From contig CM034533.1 in NCBI GenBank assembly GCA_020002185.1, forward strand, positions 68,856,119 through 68,920,118: 64,000 bases of DNA. The letters run 5' to 3'. Below, piece by piece: positions 54,901 through 64,000 of the stretch. Made by a program: the position numbers and the translations under genes. The notes beneath the pieces are model-generated. The model was not told the origin of the DNA and did not search any database. It saw only the letters and a list, made by a program, of their open reading frames with translations. Source of the DNA: Paraescarpia echinospica (lineage: Eukaryota > Annelida > Polychaeta > Sabellida > Siboglinidae). Each line of letters begins with the position of its first letter. The first letter of the stretch is position 1.

Positions 54901-57900
54901 ATGGGTGACATATATTGGACTACAGTGGTCCTGATATTGGACCAGGTGGTCCAATATAATTGCTTCTGGTTCAATATACGTCATCCATCAATTTTTGATG
55001 CTTTGAAAGAAACCAAGGTTCAGCACACACTTCATACTTATAAAAAGGTAAATCACGAAAACTACATCGTTCCAGTGAGCATACAAATGACATGTGACGA
55101 CTAAGCGCCAAATAGATTCGACATAATTTAATTCTGAACTGAGAACAAACAATTATAGTTTGTCACGAATACAGGAATACACCAACGAAGTGGTTGCCAT
55201 GATAGAATCTGTCACGGATAAACGAACAAGCCAACGAAATAATGGCCAGTAGTGTCTAATAATGAAAAAAAGATACCAGTCAGTAATTGATGGTCCCTGA
55301 TCATCAAATTAGGAATCTTAATTATCTTAATTGGATCTGGTGTCTTTCTGTTTCTTTTGCCAACTGTTCAGTTATCCCTACTTTTGTGCCTTTTGACTTT
55401 TGTTGTTAAAGGTCTTTTATATGGACTGGAGGTTATGATTTCCGACTGGGTGGTTCTTCTTTTGGCCCTAGAAATCGCTGGTTTTGGGATGGGACATAGC
55501 ATTGCAGGAGTGATGACCTTTCTATCCAGCTCTGGTTGATCAGTCAGCTGCCCCGTGATTGGGACTAATGCTTCATAATGACCAGCATCTTCACTCAGAT
55601 TTAGGTATTTGACCATAATTGCACCAGAAATTCCATCCCAAATTCAAGTACACTCTGGTCGTTGTAGATAGCGTGCCGTGGCAACGATCTCTATCTCCCC
55701 AATCACTTCACTGGGATTCGCCATCGATGCGATTTTGTCCTCGATAGATGCGTAACACAGTCTCTGAGGTAGACATGTGTTCACCATCCTCTCATCAATG
55801 TTTTCATAAAGGCCAAAGTTGTCTAGCATATGTGCAACCATGTTGGATCGTAGTGCATCAGCGGAAGTCATTTCTCGTATTCTCATTCGTAGGTTCTTTA
55901 AATTGCCATCGTTGTCTCTTTCTGCATACTGCATATAGAGATCTTAACAACCAACAAAGGCTCGGAAGAAACAACGTCATCTGCGTTGATTGCGCCACAC
56001 ATGAAACCACTCTGTCTGCTGCTTGTGGATGGGCATGGATCACTGGACTGTTCTCGCTCGTGGACAGGCTTTGGTTGTAGGACTGTTGTTCGCTTGTAGA
56101 CGGGCTTGGGTCATTGGACTGTTGTTGCTCACTCGCGGACAGACTAGGCTTGTTAGACTGTTGATCCCTCCTGGATGGGCATGGGTTGGTTGGCTGAAAC
56201 TATTCTGCCTGGTGCTTATTGATGAGCTCAGCTCATTCTGTTGCTTGCTTGTGGATGGACATGGATCAGTGGATTGTTGCTCGTTCGTGGATCTCGCTCA
56301 CGGACGTGTTCGTTGTATTTGACGAGTTGTCATTCTGCATAGTGGCATCTCTGGCAGAATTCGATGGAACATCTATACCAGTTTCCGAGTAGGACAACTC
56401 GAACCTTCCAGCCGCAGCCAAATATACATCAGTCCATATGTTCCGATCACAAGGCCAAATGCCTGTGCACTTGAAACCACTGGCAGCAGCTGCCATGGAA
56501 GCATAGCGTACATATGTCCTTCCGAAGATACGGCAGACTGAGGAGATCGTGACTGTAGTTTTATCGGTCCTCAGCCAACTGTCACATTCCTCATTATAAT
56601 AGGTCATCAGAGGTTTATAGAAAACCCGATCAAGGGATTGGAGACGATGCGTTGTGTGCAGAGGAAGAGATAATATGAAGATTCCATGGTCCCGGGCGTA
56701 TTGGATTGCTTCAGTATTTTTCGTGTGTGACGAATGGCCAACAAGAATCAACAGAACATGTTTGTCTTTGGTGCAGCCGACATGAGATACAAAGTGCTTC
56801 AGCCAGACAACGAAGAGTTCCTTGTTCATCCAGTCTGATTCATTATTCACTATGACGCTTCCAGGTGGCGCCCCTTCCTTCAATGATTCTATTATGTGTT
56901 TACGCCGGAAAAATATCTTTTGTGGAACATATTTGGCCCCTGCACTCATGCTACACACTACTGTTGTAGTAAAGCCTCTCACCACTAATACGAGATCCGA
57001 TTTGCTTTTTCTCTCTTTTTCCAAGGATCCGGCCAGGCTTCTGCACAGTTGTTATACCCGATTCATCCATGTTAAAAACATTTGTAGCATCGAATCCGTA
57101 CGTGTCAACCAATGTTTCTAGTTTATCGTAGAACTCATACACACTCTCACGATTGAACCCTTTGGCTCTCGTAATAGAAGTTGCCTCGGCTTGACGGAGG
57201 GAGAGTTCGGGGTGTCTCCTCATAAAATCACGGTACCAATGTCTGCTAGCTGCATGTTTTTCAGTGTTGAAGCAATGCCTTATCCCATTCGCTTCAGCCA
57301 ACTGATATGCCATATCCATCAATTCTTTCCTGTTCATACCAATCAGCATATTTTCCAAAACATGCTCCACTAGCATTTTCTCCAACTCTGGCGGCAGAGT
57401 GCAAGGGCGACCAAAACACTTTCTTGGACCATTAGCGATTTTGTTTTTGTTGTTTAGGTGCCGCTTCATGGTAGCCTTCGGAATCCCATAGGTCTTGCTA
57501 GTTGCATTGAGGCCGGCGTTTCCATTTCTGAATGACATGACCGCTCTACCCAGTTCCTCTTGGGTCCACTTTCCGTATTTGCCTCTGGAACATAAAATTT
57601 GTCAAACAGATGCAACATTCCCAAGTATTTCCTTGATTTAATATGGTATTTTGTATCTAAAACGAAATAAACCCATTCTCATGTTTTAGTTTTGATCGTT
57701 CTGGCAGGAGGGGCTAGGTTAGAATACGGGATGTTTTTGCCCAAATGAGGGTGATCGACTTATGATGCTTGCTGTGGTTTATGTATACGTGCTACATATG
57801 CAAACCTATACATTTGTCAAAGCTCATAAACTTACCAATCAAATTTTTTGTTTATGTGGTGAGATTTCGATAACAAATTTGCCAAGGTAATACAATTATT

Positions 57901-60900
57901 GACCATTGATGAAAAAAATAAAAGGCAGTTTCACATTCTTGCTTGTTTGTGAATAATAGTCATGCCTATCAAACTTTAAGCAACGTGTGTTGATTATAGT
58001 ATCAATAAAATGATGAGGCCTTTTGAAGAAACAAGTATTACTGTTTTATTTTACTTTCCCGCATATTCCAGCAAAACTGTCTAACAAAGTGAATATTCCA
58101 CAAAATAATATACCCCGTGTTTAAAAATGTAGGCCTCCCCTCTAACTCAACAAGGCCCCGAGCCATAAGTAGGAGTCTAATATACACACGCAGAAACTTC
58201 AATATGACACATTTCCATATCTCATGTGTGTTGGGGTGGTACGTATAGTGGACCACGGGTGTCTTATATCGAATCAGTGGTCTAACATAGGACATCCGGA
58301 CTGGTCCAATATCGGTCGAAGGCATAATTAACTTCTTCGATGTGATTCTCGGAGACTGTAAAGTTTTCCGTCTTCATGCTCCTCATGCACGTTATATAGA
58401 CCTCCTATGACAGTCTATTGTAATCGTTTACAATCTACTCGGTAACAGACTTTGCATCACGCCTTCAAAGTTGGTTAAATATTACAATGAGATGGATAAA
58501 AATACATTTTCATCCCCTTTTGCGCGTCTCCGCGCCGGCCTACATTTTTCGCTATGCGTATAGATGGTATGTTGTGTGAAGCATCCGCCGGGCGGCACTG
58601 CGATCTAATTACTATATATAGGATGCAGAACGGACGGTGGTCCAATTTAAGTACAGGTCCAATATCGGTGTACTTCCCCTATTTCTTCTAGAATATCTTC
58701 TTTGTGACGATGATAGTGTCCTGGACTCCTGGTGATATACTTATGCTGGTGTTATCACCTCATGCTTGTTCTTTATCAAACGTAACATTATATTTAACAG
58801 TTTGTTGTGACATGCGTAGCAGGGATTTAAATATGCGTCAACACAGGTCATTTCGTTTGTCATAACTATTCGTTTCTACACAGGGACCGCAAGGTGAGGC
58901 GGGTCCGCCAGGGCATACGGGGACCATGGGACCATTGGGCCACACTGGAGACACAGGACCCACCGGACCAACCGGAGCAACAGGGGTACGAGGACTTCCG
59001 GGTGCAAGAGGAGCCACCGGGAAACCGGGCGTAACAGGTGTCAGGGGACCAACCGGGGCAACAGGGCCAAAAGGAGACCTCGGCCCAACAGGCTATACCG
59101 GAGATACCGGATATCTGGGACGCACAGGTCCCGTCGGGGCAACAGGGCCACTTGGTCACACTGGAGAAATCGGACCCACAGGAGGCACCGGAAGTGAGGG
59201 TCCGCAGGGAATGACGGGTGTGTTCGGGGCAACAGGCAGTACGGGAGTTGCGGGACCGCGAGGTTTTCAGGGCGAGAAAGGACCGAAGGGAGTGGCGGGT
59301 GTCCAGGGGCCGACTGGTGCGACAGGTCCACGAGGGGAGGTCTACAGAGGTACGTTATACACTTGTGTGTGGATGTCCAACGTCGTGTCATGTCTTCAGT
59401 TTATGTGCAAGTGCAGTTAGGTCTCACGCGTGGTCTCCGCATGTCGGATGTGTTAGATTGACGCCACATAGGGCATGTAGCCTGTTGTGCGTGCGTACGT
59501 GCGAGCGTGCGTGTGTGTGTGTGAGCTTTGTTTTTTTTTCTCTATCATACTCAGTCTTATACTGTGATGTCTTTTTATCTCGCATAACAATGCCTCATTG
59601 TCTTGCCTTGGAGTATATTAGTGTCTTTTCATTAAGACCTACATGGATATTTATTGGCACTAAACAAAGTGAAATGCAATCCATACGTAGCTACTGTTAT
59701 GACACATTGTGTAGTTCGTAAAACAAAGCCTAAAATAGCGACTGTACTACATATGCAACTAATTCCCTGTTAACATGCAATGAATTCCCTCTTACCTTAT
59801 TAATGATATAACGTGTGAATGGACATTCATCACAAGACATGGTCACATAAAACGGTTTCAGACGCCGTGCATTGTTACTTTGTTAGATGTCGACGAATGC
59901 TCTGGCACTGATCACGGCTGCGCGGACGTTTGTGTCAACGACGTTGGATCATATCACTGCGCCTGCAAAACCGGCTTCAGATTGAAGACGGACAACCGAC
60001 ACTGTGAAGGCACGTCCCTTTAAGACGCGGTTACAATCATTACCAAATCATGCATTAGCTTAACCTATTTCCACACATTGGTCTATGTTCCAGAGGAAGT
60101 TTCGGAGGTTCGATCGAAGTTCTATTTTCGAATGGGGTCTTTGAAATGTATGTCGGTACTTTTTTCTTGTCAAATCCGTTTTAAACATTTCCTGTTAGGA
60201 CAAATGACTTTCATCATGCGCTGCACACACAAAGTCTAAACCTTGCACCTTTATGAGTAGCAGCAATAATTTTGTTTGCATCAATTTCTGCAGACACAAT
60301 ACAGTTGCTAACGTTGGTGTTGGTTTTTGCCAAACTATATGCCACTGATATCAATATTCAAGTGACTTTAATAATAGTTATGTTCCATTATGAAGCTGCG
60401 TTGTAGACATGTATGACTACCGGCAATACAGATCAGGGCATTTTTTATTGAATTTTCACTAGGGGAGCAATGTCTTAAAAGGGCACTTCTAATGGGTAAA
60501 AAGGGCAGTTTACGCATACATTAATGATTATGTTCATAACCCTTAGGTATGTATGAAAGCTTAATATAATGTGTTATTATCTTTGTATCCACCTAGTTGT
60601 GGGGCCTACAGTGACGAGTGACGACTGCATCTTGGTATGGAAATAAATGTTACACATATATCCTAGAAACATGTTTTATTATAACCAATACATGCATTAG
60701 TCATACAAACATGAGACGTATCCTGCAAGTCAGAACGTTTGACAGTTGTCTCAATTTGACTAGACGAGTTCCGTGTCTCGGGTGAATTTCCTAACGAATT
60801 CACGCTGTCCGTAGATGTCCCAGTACGGAGCCCAGCATCGATCTTCTTGTCTTCTCCAAGAATCTGACGACAGCGGGTCGAGGGTCATACTAGGCGGTGC

Positions 60901-63539
60901 TTACACTATTCAGTGCCACCACGAGTGGTGCGTTTCTCGTGTCCTCATTCATACTGGTGCGGTGATTATCGACCACGAGGTTGTGGTGGCTCACATACGA
61001 TGAAGTTGGCGCAGACTGACAGTCAACTTACAACCGAGTTCACAGCCATCAGGCAGGAATGGCACATTTATCATGTTTTCCCCCTGCTCGGCTGCCCCTT
61101 CCGCAAAGTCAGATGTCTCATCTGAGATAAGGCGCCTGACGACGCGCACACCATGCTCAACGAACGATCTTAGACTGAGTGACATCACTAACTCCTTCAT
61201 GTCTTTGATGACGTCCTCCTGCTCCGGGTGCATGCGTTCAGACATGTATTCGTAAGATGCTTGCACGACCTCCAACTTGACTGCTCGTCTGTCGCGGCGG
61301 TTTGTACAAACGAACTGGTGATTACACTTTCGTTGTGTTTGGTCCTCTTTTGTGTTATCGGTTGGACAACTCTCTTTCTCCTCCCTTCTTCATGGGAATG
61401 GTCCACCCCTCATTAGGTTCAACTTCTTGATTGCCGCATCAGTCACAGTGGGAAGATCTCTGATGATCAAATCATTCCTTTGCAACTTCTTCTGGGGTGT
61501 TTCAAATATCTCCAGGATGTCTCCCATCAGTGCGGTGATCAACGTTTGTTGGTGGTTCCAGATTCTCAGGAACCCTTTGGCTTCAGCCTTCTCCTTTCTG
61601 TCACTGGTAGTTTCTGGCACCTTTATCTGTTCCCACACCATAATGCAAACAGTTATTTAGCACAGCATCCACCAGCTGCAGCTCGTGCTGGGCAAACCTG
61701 ACATCGTGGTGCCGGGGGAACTGTTTGACATTTCCGGCCTGCGCTGACATCTTCATCCGTCTCGTTGTCCGGAAGAATCGTACGAGTCCCAGTAGATTGG
61801 ACTTTCAGATTCCCAACTCGGGTACGGTGCTGATGACCGATTCAATGGCTAGGTCAGATCGGTGTGCAGCACACCAGAATGTTGCCAAACCTCTCTGCAT
61901 TTGGTCAGCAAGCAGACGCCATGATCCACTTTGTCTGCCGATGTTTGCCGCCTCGCCTTTCAAGTAGTCCAGGGGCACCGTTCTTCTCTGGCGATTGCAT
62001 GACAACTGCTACTTGAGTTTTTTTATTATACCCCAGTGCAAATTAAACCAAACACACTAAAACGAATAAAAAGTAAGCCCTACAAGGGGCCGGTTTGGGA
62101 GAGTGGGGGCACACTGGGGGGAAAGTTGGTCTGACCCCATGGGGGGGGGCAAACGAAAGGGCTGGGGAGGCAATGTCCCCCCCCCCACTTTGTACGTTAA
62201 GAAACGCCCTGATACAAATTGTAATATAGGCATAGAGACATGTATGTTGAAAAACATGTCGAAACTATAAATGGAATTGCAATAATACAGGCACATGATA
62301 TAACAATGCGATGACAAACTAATATGAGGCTTTTTCAGATATCGACGAATGCGAAACTGCAAATGGAGGCTGCCAAATGACGTGCTCGAATGTAGTCGGT
62401 AGCTACATCTGCATTTGCCCACACCAACTCAAACTGTCATTGAATGGAAAAACGTGTGAAGGTAAATGTTGCTTGAGTTAATAATACGTATACATATAAC
62501 ACAAAAGAACATTTGTTCAAAGCATAGGAATAAGTCGCACCAATGGACAAATTGTATGATGTTACATTCCCCAGAGGGCGCCGCTGTTACGAATTTTGAG
62601 ACCATGTAATGATAATAATTGTCCTTGGTTTATTTCTTCATGGGTAGATATGTAGGAAAGCTAGTATACAATAATATGATATTTAATAAACAAATTATGC
62701 AAGTAGCTTGCCGGGTCAGCCCACTAATTATAATTAATTATACATATATTACTTGAAATAGTAGCAAAAACATTAACATTTCAGACAAACACGAGTGTGA
62801 CGTGGACAACGGAGGCTGCGACTTGAATGAACTCTGCATTGACTCGTACGGCAGCCATTACTGCGTCACGAACGGAGTGGCGGTAATCAATGCTGCCAAC
62901 ACTGGTAATATAACAATTACCGATCGCGTCATCGTATTAATTGAGACACCTTAGCCCTTAATTACATTAACTGTTCACATCCGCGAATCGCAGTATTCTG
63001 AAATCTAAAATTGATTTGATCGAGAGTCGAGCGTAACCTTAAATGATGTCATCTTATGTTCCACAGCCCTTTAAATGTTTTTGTCAATGTCAACATTCTT
63101 CTTCGTTCTAATGTAATGATCATCAATCGATTCTTTCTTCCTTTGATCTGACATAAGAATAATAGTCAGATTTCAAGATTGGCTAGTGTAATCTCCATGG
63201 CATACCGTTTGAGCAAATGTCTTTACTGCAGAGCTTACTAATTACGTCTTATTTAATCCTACATATGTTGTATGTCGACTAGCTGACAACATTTACTGCA
63301 CACTGTCGCTGGTTTCAGACGAGCACTCGCTGCAGACGAATGACCTATTGAACCGTGACGTCATGCTGGGACTTATCATCTGGCTCATCATTCTGAGCGT
63401 CATCGTCCTCTCGCTGTTGCTGTGTTTCTGTGTAAGCAAGTACCGCAGTGCGCGTGAGCGGAAGTTCCTCCGGAAGTACGCCACCGAGTCGCTCCGCAGC
63501 GCGTCACGCTACGAAGACCGGAATATCCCATGTTACTAG
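51888..63539 (+). CDS. collagen-like, EGF-containing type I membrane protein, 9 exons identified
   Basis: The exons from 51888 join into 568 codons plus stop with consistent phases. Residues about 8-25 ([18 protein letters not shown]) look like a signal peptide. Residues 31-205 form a head domain with five N-glycosylation sequons (NET, NLT, NHT, NFS, NVT), FQIWRP and VEVGDRLGF. Residues 207-371 are 55 unbroken Gly-X-Y triplets. Residues 374-495 hold two calcium-binding-type EGF modules and a partial third. Residues 511-533 are a single hydrophobic span, followed by a basic tail of about 35 residues. I do not recognise a named orthologue. A cell-surface trimer with matrix or adhesion function is an inference. 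The first exon is tentative and has no ATG of its own, so a further 5' exon is expected. Confidence 0.85.
52346..52605 (+). CDS. collagen/EGF gene, exon 2 (head domain, first half)
   Basis: Residues 31-117: [50 protein letters not shown] and GPPENLT. Acceptor CTCATGCAG, donor GTGAGC. The two cysteines probably pair. Enters in phase 1 and leaves in phase 0. Confidence 0.8.
52606..53693 (+). other. intron, nothing recognised
   Basis: Ordinary AT-rich intron of 1,088 bp. A short GCCGGGC-type repeat lies near 52831-52866. Confidence 0.55.
53694..53922 (+). CDS. collagen/EGF gene, exon 3 (head domain, second half)
   Basis: Residues 118-194: [60 protein letters not shown]. Acceptor CACTTAG, donor GTACAG. 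The alternating hydrophobic pattern suggests beta strands. Confidence 0.85.
54427..54500 (+). CDS. collagen/EGF gene, exon 4 (start of collagen helix)
   Basis: Residues 194-218: [20 protein letters not shown] then HTGPT. Acceptor TATGCAG, donor GTAGGT, ends in phase 0. The first four Gly-X-Y triplets are here. Confidence 0.88.
55368..56265 (-). pseudogene. degenerate C-terminal part of the pogo-like transposase
   Basis: Minus strand, downstream of the DDE region. About 56290-56010 holds degenerate Ser-rich repeats ([19 protein letters not shown]), and 55616-55368 reads [20 protein letters not shown] and [12 protein letters not shown], a type of basic tail seen at the end of Tigger transposases. 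Stops separate the pieces. The frame at 55934-55644 in between is not assigned. Confidence 0.5.
56266..57595 (-). pseudogene. pogo/Tigger-like transposase (HTH_psq, CENP-B-type HTH, DDE domain), frameshifted
   Basis: Minus strand. An HTH_psq start ([20 protein letters not shown], about 57585-57530, just after an acceptor-like TTCCAG) leads to [16 protein letters not shown] second helix-turn-helix region follows ([20 protein letters not shown]) and then the catalytic core: [19 protein letters not shown] gives the first aspartate. A frameshift at about 56965 breaks the protein after RISGER; the next frame resumes [17 protein letters not shown] and continues to [33 protein letters not shown] and [12 protein letters not shown]. 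In the [11 protein letters not shown] motif the second catalytic aspartate is replaced by valine. The protein would normally bind the element ends and cut and rejoin DNA. Confidence 0.9.
58884..59349 (+). CDS. collagen/EGF gene, exon 5 (collagen helix)
   Basis: Residues 219-374: 51 perfect Gly-X-Y triplets from [12 protein letters not shown] to GATGPRGEV, then YR and one base. Acceptor CTACACAG, donor GTACGT. Threonine is in the Y position in 23 of the 51 triplets, proline in only three. Triplet-based coding with no interruption argues for a real structural domain. Confidence 0.95.
59887..60009 (+). CDS. collagen/EGF gene, exon 6 (EGF module 1)
   Basis: Residues 374-415: [20 protein letters not shown] then [11 protein letters not shown]. 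Six cysteines and the DxDEC start mark a calcium-binding EGF module. Acceptor TTTGTTAG. The donor is GCACGT, a GC donor, because both phase and module boundary require an end at 60009. Confidence 0.9.
60012..60990 (+). other. intron, nothing recognised
   Basis: The first part of the intron after EGF module 1. I see no gene and no transposon ends. Confidence 0.5.
60991..62005 (-). pseudogene. hAT-like transposase remnant
   Basis: Minus strand, inside an intron of the collagen/EGF gene. [17 protein letters not shown] (about 61850-61900) resembles the HC.aHrl.La motif of hAT-type transposases and their domesticated relatives. [17 protein letters not shown] and [20 protein letters not shown] follow in other frames, as does a helical stretch at 61275-60991. 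Multiple frame changes are present and no ends were found. Confidence 0.45.
62339..62461 (+). CDS. collagen/EGF gene, exon 7 (EGF module 2)
   Basis: Residues 415-456: [41 protein letters not shown]. Calcium-binding EGF module with six cysteines. The exon is 123 nt long, the same as exon 6, which fits duplication of a phase 1-1 module exon. Acceptor TTTTTCAG, donor GTAAAT. Confidence 0.95.
62785..62904 (+). CDS. collagen/EGF gene, exon 8 (partial EGF-like module 3)
   Basis: Residues 456-496: [35 protein letters not shown]. Only four of the usual six cysteines are present; the last loop has been replaced by a hydrophobic VAVINAANT segment. Acceptor ATTTCAG, donor GTAATA. Confidence 0.9.
63319..63539 (+). 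CDS. collagen/EGF gene, exon 9 (transmembrane span and tail)
   Basis: Residues 496-568. [20 protein letters not shown] then CFC is the membrane span; [15 protein letters not shown] is the stop-transfer and basic juxtamembrane part; the tail ends in a tyrosine before TAG at 63537-63539. Acceptor GGTTTCAG. An ATTAAA polyadenylation signal candidate lies at about 63707-63712. Confidence 0.94.
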
Positions 63540-64000
63540 CCTAGCGCACTGTTCATCGTCTGCACGAATTCTGGTTGTCATAAGAATGCATAATGTTTTC
63601 TGGATGCTAGTCCGTGGTCTAGACGACTCGTTCACCAGAACGCATTCCCGAAAGGCTGTCTTCATGCATGTGCACGTTTGTGAATTATGATAGATAACTT
63701 TATTATATTAAAATATGACAAATATTTTGAACGCTATTTATATACAAGCATGTTATTAAATACTGTTAAATTTTGACTTTGTTTGGTTAACAATTAATTC
63801 GGCCACTTAGGGGCCAGGTAGGAAAGGAAGTTGGAGTACCGGTTTTATTTCTCGGATATTATTTCCCCCATGCAGTTTGTATTACACCTTCGTAGAAGGG
63901 AACTTAAACTTTCAGCAGCAATTTACTTCAACGGAGAATTGTGGTACCTTCTTCTTTAACGTGCATCGCCTGCCAGGTACGCGATGGGCGATGGCAAATT
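63540..64000 (+). other. 3' UTR and flank of the collagen/EGF gene
   Basis: No further coding exon is seen. ATTAAA at about 63707 may be the polyadenylation signal. The rest is unassigned up to the window edge. Confidence 0.45.

Larger units (their letters stand above)
54714..58679 (-). mobile_element. pogo/Tigger-type DNA transposon, complete ends, dead transposase
   Basis: The 3,966-bp element has 24-bp terminal inverted repeats with two mismatches (left 54714-54737, right 58656-58679), each starting GGGGAAGT and containing ACCGATATTG. It is flanked by TA at 54712-54713 and 58680-58681, the target duplication of the Tc1/mariner/pogo superfamily. The transposase is on the minus strand. Removing the element would leave a normal intron of about 420 bp between exons 4 and 5. 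The ACCGATATTGGACC motif of the right terminal repeat recurs inside the ends. Confidence 0.93.

Noticed and set aside
58866..59391. Minus-strand open frames opposite the collagen exon
   Set aside because: They are the complement of the Gly-X-Y coding sequence, which explains the codon bias fully.
62100..62190. G-rich stretch as a transposon end or G-quadruplex
   Set aside because: G runs are present, but I could not find a matching inverted partner or a regular four-run pattern clear enough to claim.

Overview
This window is animal nuclear DNA: split genes with GT-AG introns, no operons, many decayed LINE-type retrotransposons, a tRNA-derived SINE family, DNA transposons and minisatellites. 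Two multi-exon genes on the + strand can be read through their splice sites. The best host guess is a marine invertebrate chordate, probably an amphioxus (cephalochordate). This is an inference: I recall amphioxus introns being described as carrying minisatellites that include the exon/intron boundary (called 'mirages'), and two introns here show exactly that. It has not been checked against a database.

Layout. 1-15.6 kb is a transposon graveyard: a DIRS/Ngaro-type fragment (1.26-2.08 kb), a nearly full-length but broken RTE-type LINE (3.0-6.35 kb, minus), LINE 3' fragments (7.29-7.68 and 7.78-8.47 kb), and a CR1-like LINE (9.74-13.25 kb, minus) interrupted by a SINE and by a small THAP-domain DNA transposon. 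A further reverse transcriptase scrap lies at 14.57-15.03 kb. 15.7-38.0 kb is an ARMC9 orthologue: 24 coding exons, 834 codons plus stop, with reading frame closing exactly. It encodes a LisH/armadillo protein of the ciliary basal body and tip. Its introns hold a 45-bp minisatellite of about 55 copies (19.85-22.36 kb), a roughly 55-bp minisatellite of about 29 copies (32.63-34.34 kb), a LINE and several SINEs. 38.0-51.8 kb is the ARMC9 3' UTR followed by intergenic repeats: L2-like and CR1-like LINE pieces, an array of palindrome-bearing units, CT and TA microsatellites, and a pyrimidine-rich minisatellite. 51.9-63.5 kb is a second gene encoding a type I membrane protein: probable signal peptide, a beta-sandwich-like head with N-glycosylation sites, 55 uninterrupted Gly-X-Y collagen triplets in which threonine dominates the Y position, two to three EGF modules, one membrane span and a short basic tail. 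A 3,966-bp pogo/Tigger-type transposon with intact ends sits in one of its introns and a hAT-like remnant in another.

The most interesting signal is that tandem repeats in the ARMC9 gene are built from splice junctions. Two arrays each begin at a real exon end and copy the exon tail plus the 5' splice site dozens of times. A third, short array copies a sequence carrying acceptor-like ends just before the 3' splice site of exon 9. The 45-bp unit is a multiple of three and free of stops, so use of any downstream donor would keep the frame. The two host genes have no visible functional link to each other.
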